Assembly: GCF_000372725.1 (NCBI RefSeq)
Contig: NW_005202113.1
Location: 389,125 to 453,124, forward strand
DNA: 64,000 nucleotides
Source: Emiliania huxleyi CCMP1516
Lineage: Eukaryota > Haptophyta > Isochrysidales > Noelaerhabdaceae
Reading direction: 5' to 3'
Made by a program: the position numbers and the translations under genes. This document shows positions 1 through 8,587 of the stretch, piece by piece. Below the pieces are notes generated by a model. It saw only the letters and a program-made list of their open reading frames with translations. It was not told the origin of the DNA and did no database searches. Position 1 is the stretch's first letter; the number at the start of each line of letters is the position of its first letter.

Positions 1-3000
1 TCCCCCTCGAGCCTTGGGATCCCGTCGTCGTACGTGCGGGTCACTCGAGCCGAGAGGGATGTGCGGGCGGCCCTGCCCTCGTCAGCCCTAGGTTCATTGC
101 CAAGGGCGGAGGTGATGCTAGAGGTTATGCTCTGGGCTATGGCCCGATTGCTCTCCGTCATGCCACGGATGAGCTGGCCCATGTCGGCAAAGGTGGGTTG
201 ACCTCCGTCCTGCAGGCCTCCACGCCGAGCGTCGGGCTGGTCGCCAGACGGCTGATTGCCGCGCCTCTCGCCGGCGCTGGCACCTTCGCCTTGGGCGCGC
301 CCCTGTGGTGCACCCCCTTGCGTGGACGGGGGCCCTTGTCCGAGCTCCTGTGGCGCACTCCCTCGCGTGGACGGGGGTCGATCGCCATCACCACGTGGCG
401 GGTCACTCTCACTCGTACCGGCGGCGGGAGGTGAGCCCTCGGCGGGCTGGTTGAGGTCCAACGCGCTTTCTGCTGCCGTGTCGGCGGGCGCACCGCCTGT
501 CCCGAGTGCCCCCTCGCCAGGTTCGGCCGCTTCATCCGACGTCGCAGTAGCAAGCTGTCGGATGAGTCCCGGTGCACCTTGCTGCTGCTCGCCACTGGCG
601 CCATCGGGGGGCTCGTCGCCGTCGTTCGCGCGTGACGCCGCCCTAGTGGTCATTGTGTTACCCCAAAGGGCATGGCAGAGCGCATTCCATGCTCGGTGGC
701 TGAGCGCCCAAAGATAGTAGTAGAGCGTCCCAGTCGGCTCGGCACTGAGTGCCGTCGGGGCGCCGTGTGGCAGAGGGCCGTGTGACGGAGAGGTGGGCGA
801 GCGATTCATGCCACGCGGCCGAGTAGGCGGGCTAGGGTACGCCTCTCCTTCTACGCGCCACACCCCATAATCGGGGCCCTTGGGGGGGGTCGGGGTGCGG
901 CGTAGATCGCTCGAGACGAGGAGGGTGCTCGAGTGTCGTGTATAGTGCATCGAGTCCGCCCGTCGCTGGTCGCGTAGCGCTGTCGGGCGCCAGACCGTCT
1001 GTGGCTCGATAGGCCGGAAAGTGTGGCGCCTCTCGGGCCATGCGCGGTTCGAGTGGTCGGGCGAATACCTTGGCTGCCCCCAATTTGAACGCGGGCGCCT
1101 CCAGGGGCCGGACTCGTGGCGCCGGTCACTTGTTCGCTGAAGGCGCCAAAAAATGGTTGATTGGCGATTGCGCCGCCTTGCAGGCGTCACGTAGGGTGGC
1201 TGACCATCATAGTCGGCCCCGTTGTACCCGCCGTCGTGGTACGGATCTGTCATGAAGACCTTGATCGATGCTGGCTCCCGAATGTGGGTCCAGGTCGCAC
1301 AGGTTGGGTCGGCGCAAGTGGCCATCCCGAGGGTCGAGGGGGCTCCATCTACAGGCGAGAGGCCTGCGGCGGTCTCTTTCTGAGAATAGCCCTCTCTGCA
1401 TGAACAAATCCCCTCACACGACGCCAGAGCACCACAGTCACAGACTGGACCAGTGGCACACGACTTTGGAGGGGACATGGGAGTACGAGGCGCGCTCGCC
1501 TCTAAGGCGGAGACTGCTGCTGCTTCTGCAGACTGTCTCGATGGTGTCGCTGCCTCATCTCGGAAATCGAGCGCGCGTGCGCGCAGCATGCTGCTTGGTG
1601 CCTCCTCGGGGAGGAGAGACGCGTTGCGAACCTCCCCATCAGGCGTAGGCTTCCTCGGACACGTCGAAGATGTGGTCCGAGTCGGTCCTGCGAGGGGGAG
1701 TTTGTGAGCAGGGCATCTAAGGTGAGCATCTAGCGGGCACGCGTACGGTTCAATCGTGAATTCGAAGCCATCCGGGTCCGCCAGCACGAGGCGGAGCATG
1801 TACTTGACCGCCAGGCGCCACATCTTGGCGAAGTAGAGGCCTCCCAGCTCGCCTCGCGTGCACTTGGTGAAGGTGGGCAGAGCGGCCGTGTGGGGTCCGT
1901 CCACGGAGGTAGCCGGGTCCTCAAACGACTTGCCCGCCAGCGTGCCAAGCTTGAGGCCGGTGGTGAGGTAGGCCTTGATCATCATGCGCGCGTAGAGGGC
2001 CCACTGGAAGATCTCCTTGCCCTCGATCGCGCCGTGCTCGATCGACAGCGCGACCTGCTCAACGGGGCCGCGGAGCACGGCGAGGAACTCTTGGATGTCG
2101 TCCAGCGTGAGCTGGATGGCGCCGCGGCCGGACATGCAGGCCATCAGGAGCGCGTAGTGGAGGATGTTCTTGGCCCAGCCGCGCGCCTCCTTGCCCGGGA
2201 TGAGCCCCTCGGGCGAGTAGGTGCCGATGCGCGACTTGGCGCCGATCAGCTCGTTGCTCGGGTCGCAGCGGAACTCCGCACCCTCGGGCGGCACGGGCTT
2301 GTTGGCGGTGATGAGGCCGCTGACCTTCTCGAGGTTCGAGACGTCGGTCGCGGTGGTCACGAGGTTGGAGTACATCTCCCCGAGGACCGCGTCCGCGGTG
2401 ACGACGAGGGAGCGCCGCTGGCTCTCGGCAATCCGCCGGTCCGCCGCCTTGGCCGTGGCGGCGGTGGGCTCTGGGCCCACCTTTTGGCGCGCGAGAGGCT
2501 TGTCCTCGTCCTCGTCGGTCCCCTCGCCCGACTCCTCGTCCGACCCCTTGTACGGCTCCTCGGGCGGGCTCAGCCCGCAAGTGGTGGGCTCACCGCCCTG
2601 GGATGACGGGCAGAGCTGGTGGTCAGTGCCGCAGCTGACGGAAGCATCCTTGGAGGCGGGGAGCAGGGTGGCCTGCACGACAGGCTCCTCCGTGGGGTCC
2701 GCCACGGGCGGCCCAGGTGAGGGCGGCTCGACAGACGACCGCGAGTTGTTGGAGGTGCAGGTGAGGGCGAGCATAGGGCGAGTAGGGAGCAAAACGCCCG
2801 CTGGAGGTGGCAAACCGACTTTACCATAGGATTCGCCCGAGTTGTTAGCATCCGTAATCATCTCCGCTGGTGGTGAGGGTGGAATCGAGACATTTTCGCC
2901 CTCAAATGCGCCCGTCTCGACCTTTTCGTCCACCACTATGCCCGCCACCAGCATCGCATTTTGCCGCGTGAGAGCGGGCACATCTGGAGCGGGAGATTCG

Positions 3001-5093
3001 GTCCAATCAGGCGACGTGATGAGTGGGCAATCAGGCAAATTGATTACGTCCTCGAGGTCATCTCGGAACTTGCTGTTCCAGTGGCCCATTTCGCGCGGCC
3101 TGTTCACCAGCTCTTCGAGGAGCCATTCCAGGTCGGCGATCTGCACGAGGGGGCGCCATGCCATATCCTTCAGGTAGGCGCCCGCCGCCTCGAAGTCATC
3201 AGAGCAGGTGACGACTCTGAACGCACTGACATCGAAGACAGAGAGTAGCGCGGCTGTGCCAAGCGCCGTCGTGCGAGAGTCAGCCTCGGCAAGCTGCTCA
3301 AGGAGGAGGGGCCGGCTAAGCAGGCGTGCGTGAATGGCGGCAGCGAGATAGCCCTCCATGGCGGCCCAAATCGTAGAGCGACATGTGGCATAGGTGCAAC
3401 CATGCGCATCGCCTCCTCCGCAGCTTCCATCGCAGAAGCTGTGGTGAATTACTCGCAATGCCTCTGCGTAAGCCATGCGGCGGCGGTAGCCAGGGGCGCC
3501 GATTCCCTTGTGCTTAAGGTAGGCGCGTTGGATGATAATGGCCGCGGCGTGGAAAGGCGCATACTCGATCACAGAGTACCATGGCTCGAACACCTGCTCG
3601 GGGATACACTCCTCCGCCAGCTTCGAAGCTGGCGTCCCATAGTCGAGAATGGCGGTATTGCCACGAGGCTTGAGCCCAAAGCTGCGCAAAACACATTCGA
3701 GGTAGTCGCCATAGCATGGGCAGTACCACGAGGTCACATGCGTGGAATCGCCCTGGCAAGACTTGTCGAAGAAAGGCGGCAGGTGGTGGCCCGAGCGCAT
3801 AGCCGAGCGCGTGCACGGGCCATTCAGGAAGAGCAGGTTGGGGTCGAGCGCGCCGTTGAGGGTGAGGGCGGCGTGCAAATCGTCGCGGGGGACGCCGTCC
3901 CGCCACTTTTCTTGCAACGCAATATTGGCCTCACGATGCATGTACCAGTCCAGGGATCGATCGTACCCGCATGCCTTCCATGTCTCGAAGGCCTGGGCCG
4001 CTAGTCGCTGGACGAGGGGCGGGTCATTCGCGCACAATACCTCGGTAAGGCGCTCGTAGAGCTCGGGCGAGACGGAGCCAAGGGGAACGAGGTCGCCGTG
4101 GCTCTCCGTCCAAAGTCCTTGCCCGTTGTGGCCCAGCCAGAAGGCGTCAAAGTCAGCAATCGACTCGACACCTACCCATTGTCCTCGTAGGTAGAGCCCC
4201 ATGAACCGTGGTCCAGCCTTCTCAAGGAACTCAACAGGGATCGAAATGGGGCAGTCCGAGAAACGGCCCTTGAGTCGGGGGTCGTCTGGGATAACGCCAG
4301 CGAAAGACCTGGTAGGGGTCACCGTATCGATGCGTGAAACTGACTTGATTATTGCATATTCTCCGGAGAATTCGCTCTCACGCGTAATCTTGACGCGGTC
4401 GCCAATCTCCAGCCCTGAGCCGATTGAGACGCCGTGTGTCGTGTCCGGTCGTGCAGGCGCGAGGGGCGAGAGGCTCGTATGCATGGCGATGACCTCGCCT
4501 TGCTCGCCCAAAGGGTCGAGCGGGTTGTCGAATCCTGCGCCCACAGCTAATTCAGCCAAGCTCGGACGCTCGTCGCGGTCGGCAAAATGGTCGACAAAAT
4601 GGTTGAACTCCTCTGACGTCGGCATCGGCCAGTCACCGTCGAAGGAGTCGGCAGGGTTTGCAGTAGCGACCCCGCCGCTACCAATCTGCACGATCTCCAG
4701 GCGGGGGAGGCGGTCAGCGCCGCCTCCCTGCCGGTGCGGGCCGTCAGCGTACACTGTGAAGCCATGCTGCCCTCCCGAGGTCTCTGATAAGAGAAGGTTC
4801 CCGGAAGTCTCCACTTTCTGGCGCTTGGCTCGGTCCCCCGCGAAAGACACCTGCGGGGGCGCAAGCGCGCCGCTGACGCCCGAGGGGGCAAGGCGGCTCG
4901 CGGCAGCTTCCCATGCCGCCTCCGCCTCTGCGCCCTTGGGTGCGGGCCCTCGGCGGGAAGGGGCTTCACTCGCCGCTTCCGCCTCTACCCCCTGGTGAAC
5001 CCCCGGGGTGGCCCTGGTGATGGGTAAGCGTGCCTCCTCCTCCCGCGCGGCCCTTGACCCCGGGCCGCCGGGAAGCTCGAGGCCCCCACTCAT
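1..5093 (-). CDS. Very long open reading frame, partial (runs off the left edge); possible retroelement or viral polyprotein
   Basis: Reading the minus strand from the ATG at 5093, the frame stays open for 1,697 codons to base 1 with no stop and no intron, and continues outside the window. I do not recognise the product. Visible parts: an Ala/Glu-rich start; a small beta-like segment near residues 210-245 (GDRVKI..EYAIIKSV); a Trp/Cys-rich segment near residue 455 (WYCPCYGDYLEC); a second Cys/His cluster near residue 555 (CDGSCGGG..HGC..ATC); a Pro/Ser/acidic linker near residues 790-870; a helical region near residues 880-1120 resembling a structural (Gag-like) domain; then a Pro/Arg-rich tail. 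Codons often end in A or T (GAT, CCA, TCT), unlike the very GC-ending genes nearby, which suggests foreign or mobile origin. That identity is inference; that the frame is open is read directly from the sequence. Confidence 0.6.
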   Translation of the reverse strand, partial: MSGGLELPGGPGSRAAREEEARLPITRATPGVHQGVEAEAASEAPSRRGPAPKGAEAEAAWEAAASRLAPSGVSGALAPPQVSFAGDRAKRQKVETSGNLLLSETSGGQHGFTVYADGPHRQGGGADRLPRLEIVQIGSGGVATANPADSFDGDWPMPTSEEFNHFVDHFADRDERPSLAELAVGAGFDNPLDPLGEQGEVIAMHTSLSPLAPARPDTTHGVSIGSGLEIGDRVKITRESEFSGEYAIIKSVSRIDTVTPTRSFAGVIPDDPRLKGRFSDCPISIPVEFLEKAGPRFMGLYLRGQWVGVESIADFDAFWLGHNGQGLWTESHGDLVPLGSVSPELYERLTEVLCANDPPLVQRLAAQAFETWKACGYDRSLDWYMHREANIALQEKWRDGVPRDDLHAALTLNGALDPNLLFLNGPCTRSAMRSGHHLPPFFDKSCQGDSTHVTSWYCPCYGDYLECVLRSFGLKPRGNTAILDYGTPASKLAEECIPEQVFEPWYSVIEYAPFHAAAIIIQRAYLKHKGIGAPGYRRRMAYAEALRVIHHSFCDGSCGGGDAHGCTYATCRSTIWAAMEGYLAAAIHARLLSRPLLLEQLAEADSRTTALGTAALLSVFDVSAFRVVTCSDDFEAAGAYLKDMAWRPLVQIADLEWLLEELVNRPREMGHWNSKFRDDLEDVINLPDCPLITSPDWTESPAPDVPALTRQNAMLVAGIVVDEKVETGAFEGENVSIPPSPPAEMITDANNSGESYGKVGLPPPAGVLLPTRPMLALTCTSNNSRSSVEPPSPGPPVADPTEEPVVQATLLPASKDASVSCGTDHQLCPSSQGGEPTTCGLSPPEEPYKGSDEESGEGTDEDEDKPLARQKVGPEPTAATAKAADRRIAESQRRSLVVTADAVLGEMYSNLVTTATDVSNLEKVSGLITANKPVPPEGAEFRCDPSNELIGAKSRIGTYSPEGLIPGKEARGWAKNILHYALLMACMSGRGAIQLTLDDIQEFLAVLRGPVEQVALSIEHGAIEGKEIFQWALYARMMIKAYLTTGLKLGTLAGKSFEDPATSVDGPHTAALPTFTKCTRGELGGLYFAKMWRLAVKYMLRLVLADPDGFEFTIEPYACPLDAHLRCPAHKLPLAGPTRTTSSTCPRKPTPDGEVRNASLLPEEAPSSMLRARALDFRDEAATPSRQSAEAAAVSALEASAPRTPMSPPKSCATGPVCDCGALASCEGICSCREGYSQKETAAGLSPVDGAPSTLGMATCADPTCATWTHIREPASIKVFMTDPYHDGGYNGADYDGQPPYVTPARRRNRQSTIFWRLQRTSDRRHESGPWRRPRSNWGQPRYSPDHSNRAWPERRHTFRPIEPQTVWRPTALRDQRRADSMHYTRHSSTLLVSSDLRRTPTPPKGPDYGVWRVEGEAYPSPPTRPRGMNRSPTSPSHGPLPHGAPTALSAEPTGTLYYYLWALSHRAWNALCHALWGNTMTTRAASRANDGDEPPDGASGEQQQGAPGLIRQLATATSDEAAEPGEGALGTGGAPADTAAESALDLNQPAEGSPPAAGTSESDPPRGDGDRPPSTRGSAPQELGQGPPSTQGGAPQGRAQGEGASAGERRGNQPSGDQPDARRGGLQDGGQPTFADMGQLIRGMTESNRAIAQSITSSITSALGNEPRADEGRAARTSLSARVTRTYDDGIPRLEG

Positions 5094-5697
5094 GTAGCGT
5101 CTCTTCACTCGGATGCTCTGAACGGGTTTTTACTTCTCACACCATTAAAGAAAGAAATACAAAAAGCCCCCCCACTTAAATCGGCCAGCCGCCACTCCGC
5201 TTGTGGCTCGGCCGATTTTGCCCGAGTGGTCAATTCCCCCCACACACTTACTTAGACGAGACACGATCTCTATCTCAACATATCTCCTTCGACGCCGCAT
5301 TTCCAAGTTTGGTGCCCGAGTGGTCAACTATGACCAAACTTGGTCGGTTATAACCGATGGCGTCCACTCGATCGAACCTCGAGACCCCAGTTCGAGACCG
5401 AGTCTCGAATCTGTGTCATAATGCGGTTCGTATGCGTACGTCCGTGTGTGTGTGTGTGTGTGTGTGTGGTGGGGGGGGAAACACGTGTGAACACAGTGTG
5501 TGTGAATTCAGGACGAGCAGCGGAAATCTACATACACTGAAAAAGAAAGCGGCGGTCCGTTGTGGAATGTTGGCTCGTTGGGACGCTGCCAAAGCCCCCT
5601 TGTTGCCGACGTACCCCCACCACATCGGAGACCCTCGCCCTTGCTGAGCCACCGCTCAGCACTGGACACGCCCGCTGCCGCGGACGCCCTCGCCTGC
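5094..5697. other. Intergenic region with two hairpins and a (GT)n tract
   Basis: This region separates the long minus-strand frame from the plus-strand zinc-cluster gene. It is less GC-rich than its surroundings. It holds an inverted repeat at 5303-5313/5333-5343 (CCAAGTTTGGT and its complement), a second hairpin around 5175-5216, and two copies of GCCCGAGTGGTCAA at 5220 and 5313. It could hold both promoters. A 36-bp tandem duplication (about 5664-5735) spans the chosen ATG of the next gene. Confidence 0.5.
5444..5469. repeat. (GT)n microsatellite
   Basis: About 13 GT units followed by a G run. Confidence 0.9.
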
Positions 5698-6909
5698 ATG
5701 GACACGCCCGCTGCCGCGGACGCCCTCGCCTCGCCGCCCTCCACGACGAACAAGGCGCCGCGGCGTGCCTACGACGAGGCCAGCGCTGCAGGCAGCAGCG
5801 ACAGCGAGACCATCTCGGTCGGAAGCCTGACCTCCGGCTTTGAGGTCCGCGCCGAAAACAGCACACGACCAGACGCGACCGTCCTCACCGTGCGAGGGCC
5901 CGACGTTGACGGCGTCCTCGCCTCCATGATCGCTTCGCTGACCATCTCGGGCTGCAAGCTGCTGGAGGTGCACGCCAAGACGCGAATCTTCGAAGACACG
6001 CTGGAGGACACCTTTGTGGTGCAGGTCAAGGACGGCGGGGGACAGGTCACGGACGACCACCTCCAGGACGTCTCGCAGCGGCTGCTCGCCGCGACCAAGG
6101 ACCCGCTGCAGGCGCGCTCGCCCGAGGCTGGCGCGGCGAGGCTCCAGCACGATACGTCCGGGCCGGCGCCTGCGTGGGAGGACCGCGGCACCGCGGCGAC
6201 CCTGCCGAGGGGCCGCCGGCTGACGCTCCTCGCCTGCAAGAACTGCCAAAAGGCGCGGACGGCCTGCACGGACCAGCGGCCGTGCCAGCGGTGCACGCGG
6301 CTCGGGTTGCAGTGCGAGGGGGAGGCGAAGCCGGTGCGCCGCGCCTGCGACCAGTGCAAGCGGGCCAAGACCAAGTGCGACCTCAACGACGCGATGCCCT
6401 GCGCGCGCTGCGTCCGGCTCAAGCTCGAGTGCACTGCGGGCGGCAGCTGCAAGAGGCCACCCGGCCTCGAGGAGCCGCACGGACCGCCGCAGTGGCCCGT
6501 CGCATGCGCGACCGCCGCCGCCGCCGCCGCCGTCCAAGCCGCGGCGACGACGGGCCCTGCGATGACTGCGACAGCTCCGACCCTGGCCACGGCGGCGGCT
6601 CCCGCGCTGGCGGTGGCGGGTCCGGTGGCAGGCTCGGCGGTGAGGACGGTCGACCTTCCGGCGGCGGCGTGCCGCGACAGCCTCACCGCCGGCGAGGCGG
6701 CCGCCGCTCTGGACAGGCTCCTCGACCAGCCGCCGGCGCACGAGCTCACCGTCGACGAGCTCTCCCTGCCCGCCCTCACCGAGCTCGCGCTGCCCGCCCT
6801 CTTGCCTCTCGACAAGGCCGCGTCCCCGGCGGACCCCGCCGTCCCCATGGAGATCCTGAGCGACGAGGGACTCGACGCCTTCCTCTCGGCTGCGCTAGGC
6901 GGCTCTTGA
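5698..6909 (+). CDS. ACT-domain protein with two Zn2Cys6 binuclear clusters (putative transcription regulator)
   Basis: An intronless frame of 403 residues. Residues about 52-130 look like an ACT or ACT-like ligand-binding fold (VLTVRGPDVDGVLASMIA...). Two consecutive fungal-type zinc clusters follow. The first starts at Cys180 (CKNCQKARTAC..PCQRC..LQC) and the second at Cys217 (CDQCKRAKTKC..PCARC..LEC). Each has the six-Cys spacing of the Gal4-type DNA-binding module, including the basic stretch between Cys 2 and Cys 3. The C-terminal half is Ala-rich, then acidic with Leu/Pro (LDRLLDQPP, EILSDEGLDAF), which would suit an activation region. The frame is open upstream to 5560 without an ATG, so 5698 is the first usable start. 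A ligand-responsive nuclear regulator is inference. Confidence 0.75.
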   Translation: MDTPAAADALASPPSTTNKAPRRAYDEASAAGSSDSETISVGSLTSGFEVRAENSTRPDATVLTVRGPDVDGVLASMIASLTISGCKLLEVHAKTRIFEDTLEDTFVVQVKDGGGQVTDDHLQDVSQRLLAATKDPLQARSPEAGAARLQHDTSGPAPAWEDRGTAATLPRGRRLTLLACKNCQKARTACTDQRPCQRCTRLGLQCEGEAKPVRRACDQCKRAKTKCDLNDAMPCARCVRLKLECTAGGSCKRPPGLEEPHGPPQWPVACATAAAAAAVQAAATTGPAMTATAPTLATAAAPALAVAGPVAGSAVRTVDLPAAACRDSLTAGEAAAALDRLLDQPPAHELTVDELSLPALTELALPALLPLDKAASPADPAVPMEILSDEGLDAFLSAALGGS

Positions 6910-7408
6910 CGCACCCGAGCGTGGGATGGCGATCCGGGTCTAATTATTGCTGCCCCCCCACCCCCTCCCCTCCCCCCTCCCCGCGGGCTCTCTCGGGCGC
7001 CCCACCCTCTGAGTGCGATCGGGTTGAGGACTACTCGAGAGCCCGCTTAGATCACCGTTGTCCAGTGCTGTCTGTGTCTGCTGTCTCGCGTTGTGATGTG
7101 TGGGCCTCGGTCGCTCGCCCTCTGAGTGCGATCGGGTCGAGAATCGAGGCCGGGCTCTGCTGCGCAGCTCAAAATCCAAAATATGTCAAATGGCCCCGCA
7201 CAATCGTTTACAAGACGAAGGAGATATCTGCTCTCGAGTCTCGTGTCTCTCGAGGGGAAGAAACACAAAAACTCATAAGCGGAATGGAAGAACTGCACAC
7301 AGAGGCCGACAACAAAAACAATCCAGAAGAGAGCAAAGAGGCGCCCCCCCCAAGGGCCCAACTTGCCCCCAACCGCAACCCCGCGCGCACCGCCACCGGC
7401 TCCGGGCG

Positions 7409-7410
<2 letters not shown>

Positions 7411-7458
<48 letters not shown>
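7411..7458. repeat. (CA)n microsatellite
   Basis: About 24 CA units. Confidence 0.95.
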
Positions 7459-7462
7459 CAAC

Positions 7463-7489
7463 GTTAGAGTTGTTTGGTATTGCTAAAAA

Positions 7490-7496
<7 letters not shown>
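7463..7496 (+). repeat. 34-nt dispersed repeat, copy 1
   Basis: Begins GTTAGAGTTGTTTGG and ends CTAAAAATCTCTCT. An identical 34-nt copy lies at 15550-15583. It sits between two (CA)n arrays. Confidence 0.85.

Positions 7497-7555
<59 letters not shown>
7497..7555. repeat. (CA)n microsatellite
   Basis: About 29 CA units directly after the 34-nt dispersed repeat. Confidence 0.95.
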
Positions 7556-7557
<2 letters not shown>

Positions 7558-8587
7558 TTTTTGCTGCTCTCCGCTGCCGTCGTTCGCGCTAGCTGGCCTG
7601 CGAGGGCCGTCGTCCTTTCCGCACAGGGATTTTCAGAGGAGAAGGAGGGGTGTTTGAGGGTGTTAGCCTCTCCCATCTTTGCCCTCGGGCTAAAAGAATT
7701 TTACGGCGATAAGCAAGAAAGAATTTTACAAAGTCCCGTGCCCAGTGTCGAGCAAGAAAGAAAATAGAGGATAGAGCGGCAAGGGAGGGATGGGAGGACG
7801 GCACGCCGCCACCACACAGGCAGGGATTTTAAGGAGAGGAGCCCTCGAGAGCTGTCTGAAAGAGATGTAGGACCTTCCTTTTAGGTCCGCCTCTCACACC
7901 CTCACTGTCTGCGATGTGAGCTTCTTGGTTCTTATCAACGTAGGATTCCTAGCTGTGAAGGACGTATTTTCTTCTCAATAACAAGGCTGTGACCACGAAA
8001 CCGAGACCCCTACCCCCCGCCCCGATCCCCCCACCCCCTTGCTCCCCTCCCCCCCCGGGACGGCCGAAGAGAGGCGCCCGTGGGGACCCCGCAATTCCCC
8101 TCCCCCCTCGGAGGGGGCCGGACGGAGGCGTAACCCGAGGGCCCCGCTCTTTCCTTCGCATAGCGGCCACTCTTCGGATCGCTGGTCGAGCGACCCGGGG
8201 GATGCCCCGCGCGCCTGACCCAGGCGCGAGAAACGAATCTGCGAGGCGCGGCCGCTCATGCGGCCCGATGGGGAGGAACGGGGCGGACTACGGGGATCGG
8301 CTTCTTACACCGCCCTTCCTTGCAGCGAGCCCCCTCCAATCCACCCGCGCTAGGTCCAGAGCGGCGAAGGGGAACTCCCGACGAACCCTGGAACTAGGCC
8401 AGTCGGAGAAGGAAGGGGCAACTCCGTGCACTGACGGTCGGCCGTCAGAAAACACGCCTGCGTGGATCGCGTCACACCAAGCCTCGCTACCAACGCGGCC
8501 CAAGGATATCCACCTCGAGTACCTCGAGAGAAGGCTGTGAATCGGAAAATCTCGGACGGCGACTTGCGCTGCTGGTCGCCGCTACAG

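Larger units (their letters stand above)
6910..8587. other. Intergenic region with (CA)n tracts; no gene seen
   Basis: Contains C-rich tracts, two long (CA)n arrays, a 34-nt sequence repeated at 15.5 kb, and two AAAGAATTTTAC boxes at 7692 and 7729. The His/Thr-repeat frames here are just translated microsatellite. I see no supported gene. Confidence 0.6.

Noticed and set aside
1890..2606. 238-codon plus-strand frame
   Set aside because: Antisense shadow of the long minus-strand frame, which is open over the whole first 5.1 kb.
5304..5400. Ser/Leu tRNA gene
   Set aside because: A-box and B-box-like phrases exist, but there is no matching acceptor stem and the spacing is too long; kept only as a possible tRNA-derived repeat.
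5656..6914. Two long minus-strand frames opposite the zinc-cluster gene
   Set aside because: GC-rich shadows; the plus strand shows the Cys spacing of two zinc clusters.
7411..7555. His/Thr and Cys/Val repeat proteins
   Set aside because: Translated (CA)n microsatellite only.
7980..8540. rRNA fragment or gene of 183 codons
   Set aside because: C-rich composition only; no conserved rRNA block and no domain in the frame.
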